Origin: Candidatus Zhuqueibacterota bacterium
GTDB taxonomy: Bacteria; Zhuqueibacterota; Zhuqueibacteria; Oceanimicrobiales; Oceanimicrobiaceae
Direction: 5' to 3'
DNA: 64,000 nt
NCBI GenBank assembly: GCA_029261995.1
Contig: JAJDAF010000036.1
Location: 339,470-403,469 of the forward strand
Under the pieces are notes generated by a model. It saw only the letters and a program-made list of their open reading frames with translations, did not search any database and was not told the origin of the DNA. Position 1 is the first letter of the stretch. The number at the start of each line of letters is the position of its first letter. Below, in pieces: positions 7,643-17,211 of this stretch. The position numbers were made by a program, and so were the translations under genes.

Positions 7643-9844
7643 CTAATTGTTCAGCACATCGTCCGGAAAGCGAGCCTCAACCAGTGGGATCGTGATTTCC
7701 TGACCCGCGATCAACCGACCCAAATCCCTGTCTGGGTTGTGCTTTTTGAGCAGCCAATGCGGGATTTCAAAATTGCGGTTGCAGATGTACCAGATGCTGT
7801 CTCCGGTCCGGATGGTGTAAGCCATTTCACCCTGAACACGGAAGTTGCGGTAGAAATCTTCCTCGATGCCCTGGTGGTACTCCACTCTGCGTCGGTGAAA
7901 CTCTTCGGGAGTGACATTCTCGAAGCTCAGCCAAAGCCGCTGGCCGATCCTGATGGGAGTTGTGTAAGCCATGCGATTGACCCGTCGCAGTTTGTAGGTC
8001 TGAATACCGAGCCAGTCAGCAAAATGCCCCAACGTTTCATCAGGTTCAACCATGACTTGACCATTCTGCGGCATGTCCAGGTCACGAAACGACTCATGCA
8101 TCATCTCAATCTTGGGTGCTGCCACCACCCGCACTGTCATGTCTCTCGTCATCTCGACGTAATCGCCAGGCAAGGCCATGGCCATGATTTCGTCTACTGT
8201 CTCGATTTTTGCTTCCAACTCTCTGACAGCAACCATCTTGAGATTCTGACGCTGCACCGCATCAAGCGGGCGTGAAGCCTGCGGTCTGGCGGAGATGTAG
8301 CCAACGCCCTCGCTAGCACCAGGCGTGGCTGTTTTGCGAGCTTCCGGAACCGGTTCATCCAATCTTACGGTTCTCGGAACATCGAGCACGGTTTTGTCGG
8401 ATGGAGTCAAATCGCTCGCATCAGCAAGTGTGGTTTCCTTGGCCGGCGGTGTGACGGTTCGCGCCAGGGTACGCACTCGCGGCGTCCTCCCACCATATGG
8501 AATTTGCAGATTTTGACCGGCATAAATCCGGTGAGCATTGCGGATATTGTTGGCTGCCATCAACTCAGACAGTCGGACCCGGTAACGCCGGGCAATCTGT
8601 GAGAGATTCTCGCCGGTCCGAATCTTGTGCCATTCCGGAGTCACTTGTTTGCCGTATTTTTGGGCTGACGAAATGCCGGCGTACATAGAGGCTATGTCAA
8701 TCCCTTCGCGTTTAGGCACACGGAGCGGAAAATGACGCGGAATTCTCCGCCGTGACTGTAGCACTGGGTTTCGTAGCGCAGGATTGTAGCTCTTGAATTC
8801 CTCATGGCTCAGGTCGAGTTTGCTGAGCAGCGTCTTCACAGTGACGTAGTCGGGAATGGTGAACTCCTCGAACTCCGTGGGCTGTTGAAATGTCAGCTCG
8901 CCGAAATGTTTGCGGTAATTGGTTGCGACATTGAACGCGGCCAGAAATTCGCTGTAGAAATTTCGTGAGGCAAAACCGAAGGTGCGGCTGCTGTAATAGC
9001 GCACAATTTTGCCAATATCCTTGCCGAATTTTCTTTTGGCGCGTTTCATCCCGCCACGGCCATGATTGTAGGCCGTGATTGCCAAAGGCCAGGCGCCAAG
9101 AGTTTCATAATTTTTCTTCAGCAACCTGGCTGCCGACCTGGTGGCGATCAAGGGATCGAGTCGCTGATCGACGTTGTAATTGATCTTCATGTACTGGCGC
9201 CCGGTTGACCTGGTAAACTGCCACAGACCGGCGGCGCCGAGTTTCGAATAAGCACGATAATTAAAAGATGATTCAACATGTGGCAGCATCAGCAGCTCAA
9301 GTGGCACGCCCTCGCTCTCGAATATCTCCCGCATTCTGCTAAGGTAGAGGCCGGACCGGATGAGCCCAATGCGAAAGCGCTCTCGCAAACCACTCTGTCC
9401 TCTTAAACGCTTTGCGGCGTCCCTGAACTGTTTCGGGGTAGTGGCGGGCCCGAACAAGGCCGCGACACGGCGCTCGTCGCCACGTAGCGATGCCAGATTG
9501 ATCTTCCGCATTCTGGCCAGCCTCAGCAAAATCGTTTTGTAATGCTTCTTGATTTGGTCAACCTTCTTCCACTCAAGACGGGAACTGACCCGCGCACCGC
9601 GAAAAAGGGAATCGAGATGAACCACCTCATAAACAAGGTGCAACTCCCTGGAGTCGTGGATCACAACCTCGCGTTCGGAATATCGTGCATAGACATTTTT
9701 CCAAAACTCAACGTTGGGTTTGAGCACTTCAGGCAAAGGGAAGGCGTCACGCGAGGCTGTGGTGACTTGTGCTGAAACTGTTTCAGCAGCGAACAGGATG
9801 AAAGCGAGAAATAGAGATAAAATGGGATTCCAGCACCTGGTCAT
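7643..9844 (-). CDS. MltD-like lytic transglycosylase with LysM domains
   Basis: This 733-residue exported protein has a signal peptide (about 1-25, ending TVSA). A transglycosylase domain follows with the catalytic E191 in LPHVESSFN, then GLWQF (206-210) and AITAYNHG, the family 1D (MltD) pattern. One LysM repeat follows (HKIRTGENLSQIA to AGQNLQIP, about 405-450). After a low-complexity linker a last LysM-like repeat (YTIRTGDSIWYIC to AGQEITIP) lies near the C-terminus; a degenerate LysM-like stretch may lie between. LysM repeats bind peptidoglycan glycan chains, so the enzyme is expected in the periplasm or at the outer membrane. A GGAG lies about 9 bases upstream of the ATG. It is longer than E. 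coli MltD (about 450 residues). Confidence 0.9.
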   Translation of the reverse strand: MTRCWNPILSLFLAFILFAAETVSAQVTTASRDAFPLPEVLKPNVEFWKNVYARYSEREVVIHDSRELHLVYEVVHLDSLFRGARVSSRLEWKKVDQIKKHYKTILLRLARMRKINLASLRGDERRVAALFGPATTPKQFRDAAKRLRGQSGLRERFRIGLIRSGLYLSRMREIFESEGVPLELLMLPHVESSFNYRAYSKLGAAGLWQFTRSTGRQYMKINYNVDQRLDPLIATRSAARLLKKNYETLGAWPLAITAYNHGRGGMKRAKRKFGKDIGKIVRYYSSRTFGFASRNFYSEFLAAFNVATNYRKHFGELTFQQPTEFEEFTIPDYVTVKTLLSKLDLSHEEFKSYNPALRNPVLQSRRRIPRHFPLRVPKREGIDIASMYAGISSAQKYGKQVTPEWHKIRTGENLSQIARRYRVRLSELMAANNIRNAHRIYAGQNLQIPYGGRTPRVRTLARTVTPPAKETTLADASDLTPSDKTVLDVPRTVRLDEPVPEARKTATPGASEGVGYISARPQASRPLDAVQRQNLKMVAVRELEAKIETVDEIMAMALPGDYVEMTRDMTVRVVAAPKIEMMHESFRDLDMPQNGQVMVEPDETLGHFADWLGIQTYKLRRVNRMAYTTPIRIGQRLWLSFENVTPEEFHRRRVEYHQGIEEDFYRNFRVQGEMAYTIRTGDSIWYICNRNFEIPHWLLKKHNPDRDLGRLIAGQEITIPLVEARFPDDVLNN

Positions 9845-10187
9845 TTACAACGCTCCAAGGAAAGGTTCAAGCATCTCGGTCATTAATAATTACAAAAACT
9901 GAGCAAAATCCATTCCAGCCATGATTGCCGGAAAATCGCGCTGAATGGTGCTCGTAGCCGGCAGGAAGTTTATCGACCGCAGGCGGTCATTCTTTTCGAA
10001 TTGACAGATTCTTATTTTAGCAGAATTGTGGCAATTTTCAAGAGGAATCTTTTTCAGCCGCCGGTGGCCTGGCACATAAAACAAGATTTCGTAAAGAACC
10101 TCGATTGTTTTGCGATTACAGGTCGAAAGGTTTATATTGTCGCTCCGAATAGCAGACACAAGCGCACGGCCTTACACAGGATGTGAA
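9845..10187. promoter_or_regulatory. 343-bp divergent intergenic region
   Basis: This holds the promoters for the leftward MltD-like gene and the rightward GYF-MinD ATPase gene. The only well-formed promoter I see is the rightward one at 10110-10138. An 89-codon minus-strand frame crosses the region but has no ribosome-binding site or recognisable motif, so I do not call it. Confidence 0.5.
10110..10138 (+). promoter_or_regulatory. Sigma70-type promoter for the first GYF-MinD gene
   Basis: TTGCGA (10110-10115), a 17-bp spacer and TATATT (10133-10138). Transcription would start near 10145 and leave a leader of about 43 bases before the ATG at 10188. This argues that the longer frame opening at 10110 is not the real protein start. 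Confidence 0.55.
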
Positions 10188-11495
10188 ATGGAGAATTTAT
10201 TCATCAGAGTTGATGACAAGGAATTCGGCCCGGTTGCTCTGGCGGAAATCAAGGATCTGGTCCGCGAGGGTACATTCTCGCAGAACGATTATCTCTGGAG
10301 CGAAGATCTGGATGAATGGGTTCTCGCCGAACACATTGCCGAGCTGAAACCGCTCTTCGGAATCAGCAATCAGAACGGAGAATACAGAAACAAGATCTAC
10401 GCGATTGCAAGTGGCAAAGGCGGTGTCGGCAAGACCATGCTATCTGCCTCACTGGGTGTCGGCATGGCGTCCGCGGGCCAGCGCGTGGTCATGGTGGATG
10501 CTGATTTTGGCGGGGCGAACTTGCACACCTGCATGGGTATTCTTGAACCCGAGTACACCTTCTTCGACTTCTACACGCTACAAAAAGATACCCTGAACGA
10601 GATCGTACTCGACACGCCGGTGGACAACCTGCAAATGATCAGCGGAGCGTGCGGCACGCTGGGTCTTGCCAATCCCAAATATTTCCAGAAACAGCGGTTT
10701 GTGCGCGAGTTGAAAAAACTCCACGCTGACACCATCATTCTCGATCTCGGCGCCGGCTCAGGCTACAACACCATTGACTTCTTTCTTCTCGCTGATGAAA
10801 AACTTGTGGTCATGACACCGGAGCCGACCTCAGTCTACGAAGCCTTCGGTTTCATAAAAGTCTGTCTGATGCGGCAGTTGAACCGGCAACTGCGAGATTT
10901 TCCGAAGGCGCTCGAGATTCTTGCGAGCGAGGAGTTGAACCGTCCAGGCAAGACACAACTGACGGTCATCGACTTGCTGAAACAAGTTGCCGGCACAGAT
11001 GAACGAGCCCACGAGGTGTGCAAACAAACGCTAGAGAACTTCCAGCCGAAGTTGATTCTGAACATGGCGAAGGATAGCGATGAAATCAAGGAAGGGCAGG
11101 CGATTCAGGCGGCGGTTCTCGAACTTCTGGGAGTCCACATGGAATTCCTGGGCTACATTTCCTATGACTTGAAGGTAAAAGATGCGGTGAAAGCGATGCA
11201 GCCATTTCTGTTGCATGACCCCAAATCGAAACCGGCGCAGGATTTGTCCGCACTGCTGCGCGTGAACATTCTTGGCAAAAAGGGAATGAAGGAGATTCTG
11301 GAGAAACGGAAATGGCGCAAGCACTTGCAGCAGCACGCACAAGAATACCCCAAGTATGACCACCTGGAAGGCGCACCCATTTGCTCCGTCAATTGCTTCT
11401 ATTGGGGCGACTGTGACTACGAAAACGGCGGCAGCCCCTGTCAAGTGCGCCACCTGGAACCGGTCTTGAGGGAGCCATCGCTCACACCTGCTTGA
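10188..11495 (+). CDS. GYF_2-domain MinD/ParA-like ATPase with cysteine-rich C-terminal tail
   Basis: The 435-residue protein opens with a GYF_2 (DUF4339-like) domain, residues 1-55, with FGPV and the paired tryptophans of DYLWSEDLDEWV. A deviant Walker A typical of MinD/FlhG/ParA ATPases follows: SGKGGVGKT at 75-83. ADFGGANLH and ILDLGAG mark the other nucleotide-binding elements. The tail has four cysteines, C399, C403, C409 and C418, that could bind metal; the paralogue at 56406-57650 lacks them. The family usually positions cell-envelope or motility complexes. A GYF domain suggests recruitment to a proline-rich or polar partner, which is inference. CAGGA precedes the ATG at 10188. No flagellar or chemotaxis genes are nearby. 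Confidence 0.85.
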   Translation: MENLFIRVDDKEFGPVALAEIKDLVREGTFSQNDYLWSEDLDEWVLAEHIAELKPLFGISNQNGEYRNKIYAIASGKGGVGKTMLSASLGVGMASAGQRVVMVDADFGGANLHTCMGILEPEYTFFDFYTLQKDTLNEIVLDTPVDNLQMISGACGTLGLANPKYFQKQRFVRELKKLHADTIILDLGAGSGYNTIDFFLLADEKLVVMTPEPTSVYEAFGFIKVCLMRQLNRQLRDFPKALEILASEELNRPGKTQLTVIDLLKQVAGTDERAHEVCKQTLENFQPKLILNMAKDSDEIKEGQAIQAAVLELLGVHMEFLGYISYDLKVKDAVKAMQPFLLHDPKSKPAQDLSALLRVNILGKKGMKEILEKRKWRKHLQQHAQEYPKYDHLEGAPICSVNCFYWGDCDYENGGSPCQVRHLEPVLREPSLTPA

Positions 11496-11515
11496 TCCGA
11501 TTCCGGCTTCGGCCT

Positions 11516-11559
11516 TTGCTGCCTCTCCCGGGAACAGCAAGACGCAATTTTTTTCTTTT
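11516..11559 (+). terminator. Probable terminator after the first GYF-MinD gene
   Basis: TTGCTG (11516-11521) pairs with CAGCAA (11535-11540). A T-rich run (TTTTTTTCTTTT) begins at 11548. The stem is modest and the T-run starts 7 bases after it, so the call is tentative. Confidence 0.45.
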
Positions 11560-11676
11560 CGACTCAACTTTCCTATTGACAAGCACTCCTCTAGATATTA
11601 GCTTCCGAGACCTAATTTCGATTGACTGAATTCTGATCTAGGTCGGAAACAACGAGCATTTCAAGGAGAAGATTCC

Positions 11677-12876
11677 GTGGCAAAATCAACACAAGATTAC
11701 ATCGCGCTGGAAGAAAAATACGGTGCACACAACTACCACCCGCTTGACATTGTCATCTCCCATGCCGAAGGCGTCTGGGTGTATGACGTCGAGGGCGGCC
11801 GCTACATGGACTGCCTGAGCGCTTATTCAGCAGTAAACCAGGGACATTGCCATCCCAAGATCCTGGCAGCTTTCCAGGCTCAGGCAAGCAAAGTCACGCT
11901 CACATCACGAGCGTTTCGCAATGAAAAGCTACCTCTGTTTTGCGAAAAGCTGGCAAACCTCTCCGGCATGGAGATGGTGCTGCCCATGAACTCGGGTGCG
12001 GAGGCCGTTGAAACAGCGATTAAGGCCGCCAGAAAATGGGGCTACAAAGTAAAAGGCATCGCCGCTGATCAGGCCGAGATTATCGTCTGCAGCAACAATT
12101 TTCACGGCCGCACCACGACCATCGTCGGATTCTCCACCGAAGAGCAGTACCTCGACGGCTTCGGCCCGTTTACGCCGGGTTTCAAGGTCATCCCGTTCGG
12201 CGACGCCGAAGCTCTGGCCGGAGCTATTACCGCCAACACCTGCGCTTTTCTGTTCGAGCCAATTCAGGGCGAAGCCGGCATTCTTATCCCGCCGTCGGGC
12301 TACCTCGAAAAGGCTCAGGCCTTGTGCCGCGAGAACAATGTGCTGTTTATGGCAGATGAGATTCAAAGCGGCCTTGGACGTTCAGGAAAACTGTTCGCCT
12401 TTCAGCACGAAAATGTCAACCCGGATGTCATCATCATCGGCAAGGCTTTGTCGGGTGGTTTCATGCCGGTGTCGGCGGTCCTGGGACGAAAGGATGTTCT
12501 GGGTGTGTTCAAGCCGGGCGACCACGGCAGCACATTCGGTGGTAACCCTCTCGGCTGTGCCGTTGCCCTGGCCGCGCTCGACGTGATTCTGGACGAGGGG
12601 CTAGTCGAACGTTCAGAGCGCCTGGGCAAACTCTTCATTGAGAAACTGCGAACCATTGACTGTCCGAAGATTGTTGACATCCGTGGCAAAGGTCTGTTCA
12701 TTGGCGTCGAACTGGATACCAAAGCTCGGCCCTACTGCGAAGCCTTGAAAAAGGAAGGTCTGCTGTGCAAGGAAACACATGAAAATGTCATCCGCTTCGC
12801 ACCGCCGCTTGTGATTTCTGAAGATGAGCTGGAGTGGGCTTTCGAACGCATCAAAGTCGTGCTGGAGGACAGCTAG
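11677..12876 (+). CDS. rocD: Ornithine aminotransferase
   Basis: This 399-residue class III PLP-dependent aminotransferase transfers the delta-amino group of ornithine to 2-oxoglutarate, giving glutamate semialdehyde (pyrroline-5-carboxylate) in arginine/proline metabolism. Visible features are NSGAEA (105-110, phosphate binding), NNFHGRTT (140-147), FEPIQGEAG (193-201), the PLP-contacting D227 in [10 protein letters not shown] and the Schiff-base K256 in [10 protein letters not shown]. The N-terminal [14 protein letters not shown] is typical of RocD rather than acetylornithine aminotransferase. It starts with GTG, with AAGGAG at 11663-11668. A perfect TTGACA at 11576-11581 may be its -35 box, but the -10 is weak. 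Confidence 0.92.
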   Translation: MAKSTQDYIALEEKYGAHNYHPLDIVISHAEGVWVYDVEGGRYMDCLSAYSAVNQGHCHPKILAAFQAQASKVTLTSRAFRNEKLPLFCEKLANLSGMEMVLPMNSGAEAVETAIKAARKWGYKVKGIAADQAEIIVCSNNFHGRTTTIVGFSTEEQYLDGFGPFTPGFKVIPFGDAEALAGAITANTCAFLFEPIQGEAGILIPPSGYLEKAQALCRENNVLFMADEIQSGLGRSGKLFAFQHENVNPDVIIIGKALSGGFMPVSAVLGRKDVLGVFKPGDHGSTFGGNPLGCAVALAALDVILDEGLVERSERLGKLFIEKLRTIDCPKIVDIRGKGLFIGVELDTKARPYCEALKKEGLLCKETHENVIRFAPPLVISEDELEWAFERIKVVLEDS

Positions 12877-12959
12877 AGCAGCGAAATTTTGTTCAAATAT
12901 CACGGATTTCCTCGCGAGCCTCACTTCGCCACGCCATGATTTATGTTGAGAATTTGGTG

Positions 12960-12985
12960 AACGCAGTGGCATCAGCCACTGCGTT
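12960..12985. terminator. Strong hairpin between convergent rocD and HD-domain gene
   Basis: AACGCAGTGGC (12960-12970) and GCCACTGCGTT (12975-12985) make a perfect 11-bp stem with a 4-base loop, 84 bases after rocD and 60 bases from the end of the convergent minus-strand gene. No long T-run follows on either side, so it may act as a bidirectional transcript-end hairpin. Confidence 0.55.
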
Positions 12986-13044
12986 CATTAATACGTGCAG
13001 AAAGAACCCACACTCACCACTGACGCCGCTCGGGTTGCTCAAGG

Positions 13045-13596
13045 CTAGACTCCAAACAAACCTCGAAATGACGCCAGCCTGGCCACACTGCTCTCCCCAT
13101 ATTTCCTGACTTTTCGCTCGATTTTCTCAATTGATTTTTCCTTACGCAAACGCTTCGGGTTCTTGCCATAAAATGTGTCCGCAAAGCAGATAATCTTTTC
13201 TTCGAGCGTCTCTGGCAACATGTCGCGAAGAGGCAGGGGCAGATTCTGCCCTTCGATGTCAGCGCGGCTGATGCCAACTCCCGTGTGACGATCACAAACC
13301 AGGGCATGACCAGGCAAACCCTCTTTCTCGAGTAACTCACGTCCAAGCGGGCCGTGCATCAGGTACGGCGCATCGCCAGTGCAGCCGATGTCGGGAGCGT
13401 CTGTCATGAAAATGCCGATGTCGTGCAGCATGGCCGCTTGTTCTACAAACTCAAGGTCCGGCTGCAGATGTGTAACCCGGTCCGCGAGCTGCAGGGCTTT
13501 GGCAGTCACCATTTCGCTGTGCACCAGCAGTACCTCGAAAACAAACGAGTCTGGATCATAGTATTTCTTGATGATTTCAACGGGATCGATTTTCAC
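13045..13596 (-). CDS. HD-domain phosphohydrolase
   Basis: This 183-residue soluble protein shows the HD superfamily metal ligands: H26 (LVHSEMV), H58-D59 (MLHDIG) and D140 (CFADTFYG). Such proteins hydrolyse phosphate esters, commonly nucleotides; the substrate cannot be read here. PYLMHGPLGRELL and CDRHTGVG match stand-alone 'HDIG'-type hydrolases. Its start codon overlaps the stop of the upstream methyltransferase gene by 4 bases, so the two are translationally coupled. The C-terminus is rich in lysine and arginine. Confidence 0.8.
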   Translation of the reverse strand: MKIDPVEIIKKYYDPDSFVFEVLLVHSEMVTAKALQLADRVTHLQPDLEFVEQAAMLHDIGIFMTDAPDIGCTGDAPYLMHGPLGRELLEKEGLPGHALVCDRHTGVGISRADIEGQNLPLPLRDMLPETLEEKIICFADTFYGKNPKRLRKEKSIEKIERKVRKYGESSVARLASFRGLFGV

Positions 13597-14336
13597 AGTC
13601 TGGCCAGTTTAATGAATAGCGGCCACACGACTGGCCTTTTCTCAGATGGTTCCGGCCAGCAATTTCGTAACGCTTCTACGAGCGACTCCACCGGATTCTC
13701 ACCGCGCGCAGCAAGATATCTCTGGCTCGCTGACCATGTGCGAACATAGCCCAGCAAATCGTCCAGCCGCCATTCTGCCTGCATTTGAAATTCGGCCGCC
13801 GGTAGCTCCGAAAATGGGAAAGGCAACTCCCGGTAGTTTGTCTCGACCAGACGGCGCTCCGGAGGCCAGTATGCGCCGACTTTCTTCTCGTAAAACTCCA
13901 GCACGAGTGCATCGACCTCCGCATCGATTTCTACGAGATTGTAGCCCCAGACCGCCAAAAGTCCTGAGGGCTCGAGCACATTTCGGCAGCATTGGTAAAA
14001 AGCATCAAGCTGAAACCAGTGCGCAGCCTGAGCCACTGTAATCAGGGAGCAGGAATCTTTGGGAAGGCCGGGTTTTTCAGCGGGAGCAACTCGGTATTCG
14101 ATTCCCGGATGAGCTTGCGCGTTCAAGATCTGCTGCTCGCTGGCGTCAGTGGCGATGACCCGGGTAAAATGAGCGGCCAGTCCAGCCGCCGCCTGACCGT
14201 TGCCGGTGGCGCAATCCCACACGCAATTCCGGTCCGGGGCGAGGTCGGCAAGCCAGGCAAACAACCCATCCGGGTAGCGCGGACGAAAGGCCGCGTAGTC
14301 ATTTGCCTGGCTCGAGAAATGGTCCTTGAATTTCAA
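13593..14336 (-). CDS. Class I SAM-dependent methyltransferase
   Basis: This 247-residue protein has the SAM-binding motif I VWDCATGNGQ (39-48), an acidic end of strand 2 (VIATDASEQQI) and SLITVAQAAHWF, which recalls the small-molecule methyltransferase group that includes yeast trans-aconitate methyltransferase homologues. The opening KFKDHFSSQANDYAAFRPRYP is typical of that group. The substrate is unknown. It is the first gene of a two-gene unit, ending in a 4-base overlap with the HD-domain gene. Confidence 0.82.
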   Translation of the reverse strand: MKFKDHFSSQANDYAAFRPRYPDGLFAWLADLAPDRNCVWDCATGNGQAAAGLAAHFTRVIATDASEQQILNAQAHPGIEYRVAPAEKPGLPKDSCSLITVAQAAHWFQLDAFYQCCRNVLEPSGLLAVWGYNLVEIDAEVDALVLEFYEKKVGAYWPPERRLVETNYRELPFPFSELPAAEFQMQAEWRLDDLLGYVRTWSASQRYLAARGENPVESLVEALRNCWPEPSEKRPVVWPLFIKLARL

Positions 14337-14360
14337 TCTGAATTGAGCGAATGCAAACGG

Positions 14361-17168
14361 TTAGGAGCCCTCCGGATACAAGACAATCTTGACGTAGTTC
14401 TTCTCATTAAAATATTTCGCGGCCGTGTTCTTGATGCCAGCAAGCGTCAAGCCGTCCACAAGCTCATTGAAGGTCAGAATAGATTTCGGGTCGCTGCCGT
14501 GGGTGTAAGTCGATTCCAGAGCGCGCAGCCAAAAGCCATTCTTTTTCAAGTCCGTCTCTCGTTTTCGAATCTGAGTCTTTTTGACTTTGCTCAGATACTT
14601 GTCAGTGGTGCCGTAGGTGCGCAGGCTATCGATTTGCTCGAACACAGTCCGGGTCAGCTCATCTACTCGTTCCGGCGCGCAGCCAAAAGAAATGTTGAGG
14701 CTGTATTCTTCATCCGGGAAGCGCGATACGGACGGCCAGACGCCGACGCCATAAGTGCCAGAAAGGTCTTCGCGCAAGACCTCACGCAGTTTAATCTGAA
14801 AAGCGGCAGTCATGGAAAAGAGACGATGACGCTCTTCACGGCTCCACGGAAACGGGCCGGTGAAAGCCATTCGTACCTGGCTTTTGGGCTCGACACCGCG
14901 CTTCACCGCCTTGGTAACCACACCTTTTGGCGGATCGATACCGACATCCTTCCAACTTTCATTGCGCTCCAGAGAGGGCAAACCGGCGAGATATTTGGCA
15001 ACCATCGGTTTGATGTTTTCGACTTCAAAGTTGCCCACAAAAATGAACGTGAAATCGCTGGCATCGGCGAAGCGGTCCTGATAGATGTGAAACGCCTTGC
15101 CAAGATCGATCTCAGCAAGAACTGCTTTCGTCCAGGGCCGGGTGCGAAAATGATGCTGCGACAGGGTAACCTGGACCGTGTCGCGGAAGGCTGCTTCAGG
15201 GCTGGCGTGACGATTCTCAATGAAGCCGTCGATGCGAGAGACGAAGGAAAGGTAAGCGGTGCTGTCCTTGCGTGGCGCCGTAAAATTCAGATAGATGAGT
15301 TCAAACATCGTCTGCAGATCCTGCGGTGTGGCGCTTCCAGAAAGACCTTCCTGCAATGCGCCGATTGAAGGCGAGACACTCACAATCTTGCCTGCCAGTT
15401 TTTTTTGCAGCGCAATTTGGTCAAAGCTGCCGAGGCCGCCTTCACCGACAATGGCAGAAGCTGCGATTGCCGACAAATAACTGTCGTCCGCCACCAGCGA
15501 ATGCCCGCCTGGGCTAAACGCTTCAAACCCCACCTCATCATTCTTGAAGTCGGTCGGTTTAAGCACGACCCGAACACCGTTTGAGAGACGCCACTCCGTC
15601 ACCCCAACCTCCGGAATCTTCTTCTCAGACACGATAGTACCGGCAGCCGGTTGGATTGCCAGCAACGGCTCATCTGACACCTGGTCAACGTAAGCATCTA
15701 TCTTCAGTCCGCCGACTTTCGCAAACACGCCGTTCAATGAGCCGGCAGTTGGCAGTGCGACACCTTCCTTCTCTGGAGCACTAACTGTCACCACCCGGCT
15801 TTTGTCGCTAAGGGCCTGGTCTGCAAGTTGATTTATTTCTGGCAGTTCTATTTCTGGCAAAAACTGTTTGTAAAGCTCAAATTCAACCTCGATTCCCGGC
15901 AGGGATTCACCTTGCAGGAAATTTCGAATGTATTCCGCGGCATAACCATGGGACTCGGTTTTATCCCGCTCGTTGAACGCCGTTTCCATACCGCGCAGCA
16001 TCTCGATTTTCTCACGCTCGATCTCGGTAGCAGTGAAGCCGTGCTGCCTTACTCGCTGCGCTTCCGTGAAAACCGCTTCGAGGCCGCGCTCGACTTGTCC
16101 CTCCTTCACAAAGGCACTCAGGCCATAGAACTCTTTTGTGCGCACGAAGCGGCCCTGGCTTGAAAAAGCCGCGAGGAACGGTGGCTCCGGCTGCTGCAAA
16201 AGTTCGTTGAAACGATTGTTGAGCACGCCGTTGAAAAGCGCCTGCACCAGCGATCGCCTGTAGGCGCCGGCGGTGCCTTCCTCACCAATTTTCCTTTTGT
16301 AGTAGACGGCGACGCTGGTATTGGTAGCTTCTTTGTCTGAGGTGATGGCGAACAATGTTTCGTCATGGTCTGGCACCGGGAACATCTTGCGTTCGCGATC
16401 TACCTGGGAAGAAATACCCGAAAAGCGCTCTTTGATTATCGACTCGATCCAGGCCTTGTCGAAATCACCGACGGCCACGACGGCCATCAATTCCGGCCGG
16501 TACCAGTCGCGGTAGAAACGCCGCACGGCGTCGTATGGCGCCTTTTCCAGAATCTCCTTTTTACCGATCGGCAGCCTGACGGCGTAGCGCGAATCTTTGA
16601 AGAGAATGGGAAACTGCTTGTCGCGCATGCGAGCGCCCGCGCCGCGTCCGAGCCGCCACTCTTCTACCACAACGCCGCGCTCTTTGTCAATCTCCTGATC
16701 TTCAAAGCTCACATTGTGGGCCCACTCTTCCAGGACTCGGAATCCTGTTTCGACAATCTCCTTGTCGTCGGTGGGCACTTGCAGCATGTAGACGGTCTCG
16801 TCGAAGCTGGTGTAGGCGTTGATGTCGGGCCCAAACCGCATGCCGATAGATTCGAGATAGTCGATTATCTCATGCCGGGCGAAATTCTTGGTGCCATTGA
16901 ACGCCATGTGCTCGACAAAGTGCGCCAGGCCGCGTTGGTCGTCGTCCTCGAGCACGGAGCCGGCATTCACCACCAGGCGAATTTCAGCCCGATTCTCCGG
17001 CTTGCTGTTGGTGCGGATGTAGTAGGTGATGCCGTTTTCCAGTTTGCCGATCGTGATTTTGGGATCGACCGGAAGCTTCTTTGTCAGATCGGCGCCAACC
17101 TGGGCAGGCACCGTTGAGGCTGTCAAAGCAAACATAGACAGCATGACGAAAACTGCAATTCGTTTCAT
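14361..17168 (-). CDS. Secreted M16 (pitrilysin/PqqL-like) zinc protease
   Basis: Starting at the ATG at 17166-17168 (AAGGA 6 bases upstream) the protein has 935 residues, with a signal peptide (about 1-23, ending VPA-Q). The active-site motif HFVEH is at 83-87, with the third ligand region RGVVVEEWR (about E169-170). Four M16-type modules are spread along the chain, the length of periplasmic PqqL-like peptidases; only the first carries HxxEH. A longer frame begins 27 bases upstream but lacks a ribosome-binding site. It is a periplasmic counterpart to the 873-residue M16 protein at 4943-7564. It lies 25 bases upstream of the methyltransferase gene on the same strand and may be cotranscribed. 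Confidence 0.9.
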   Translation of the reverse strand: MKRIAVFVMLSMFALTASTVPAQVGADLTKKLPVDPKITIGKLENGITYYIRTNSKPENRAEIRLVVNAGSVLEDDDQRGLAHFVEHMAFNGTKNFARHEIIDYLESIGMRFGPDINAYTSFDETVYMLQVPTDDKEIVETGFRVLEEWAHNVSFEDQEIDKERGVVVEEWRLGRGAGARMRDKQFPILFKDSRYAVRLPIGKKEILEKAPYDAVRRFYRDWYRPELMAVVAVGDFDKAWIESIIKERFSGISSQVDRERKMFPVPDHDETLFAITSDKEATNTSVAVYYKRKIGEEGTAGAYRRSLVQALFNGVLNNRFNELLQQPEPPFLAAFSSQGRFVRTKEFYGLSAFVKEGQVERGLEAVFTEAQRVRQHGFTATEIEREKIEMLRGMETAFNERDKTESHGYAAEYIRNFLQGESLPGIEVEFELYKQFLPEIELPEINQLADQALSDKSRVVTVSAPEKEGVALPTAGSLNGVFAKVGGLKIDAYVDQVSDEPLLAIQPAAGTIVSEKKIPEVGVTEWRLSNGVRVVLKPTDFKNDEVGFEAFSPGGHSLVADDSYLSAIAASAIVGEGGLGSFDQIALQKKLAGKIVSVSPSIGALQEGLSGSATPQDLQTMFELIYLNFTAPRKDSTAYLSFVSRIDGFIENRHASPEAAFRDTVQVTLSQHHFRTRPWTKAVLAEIDLGKAFHIYQDRFADASDFTFIFVGNFEVENIKPMVAKYLAGLPSLERNESWKDVGIDPPKGVVTKAVKRGVEPKSQVRMAFTGPFPWSREERHRLFSMTAAFQIKLREVLREDLSGTYGVGVWPSVSRFPDEEYSLNISFGCAPERVDELTRTVFEQIDSLRTYGTTDKYLSKVKKTQIRKRETDLKKNGFWLRALESTYTHGSDPKSILTFNELVDGLTLAGIKNTAAKYFNEKNYVKIVLYPEGS

Positions 17169-17211
17169 GATAAATCCTTGGAAGTGAGAGGTCATTGTTT
17201 GGTTCTCAAGC

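Noticed and set aside
9890..10159. Minus-strand 89-codon frame in the divergent gap before the first GYF-MinD gene
   Set aside because: It lacks a ribosome-binding site and motifs, and it overlaps a good rightward promoter at 10110-10138.
13992..15368. Plus-strand open frame of 458 codons
   Set aside because: It is antisense to the M16 protease gene at 14361-17168, whose signal peptide and HFVEH motif are clear. The antisense protein shows no recognisable motifs and lacks a ribosome-binding site.
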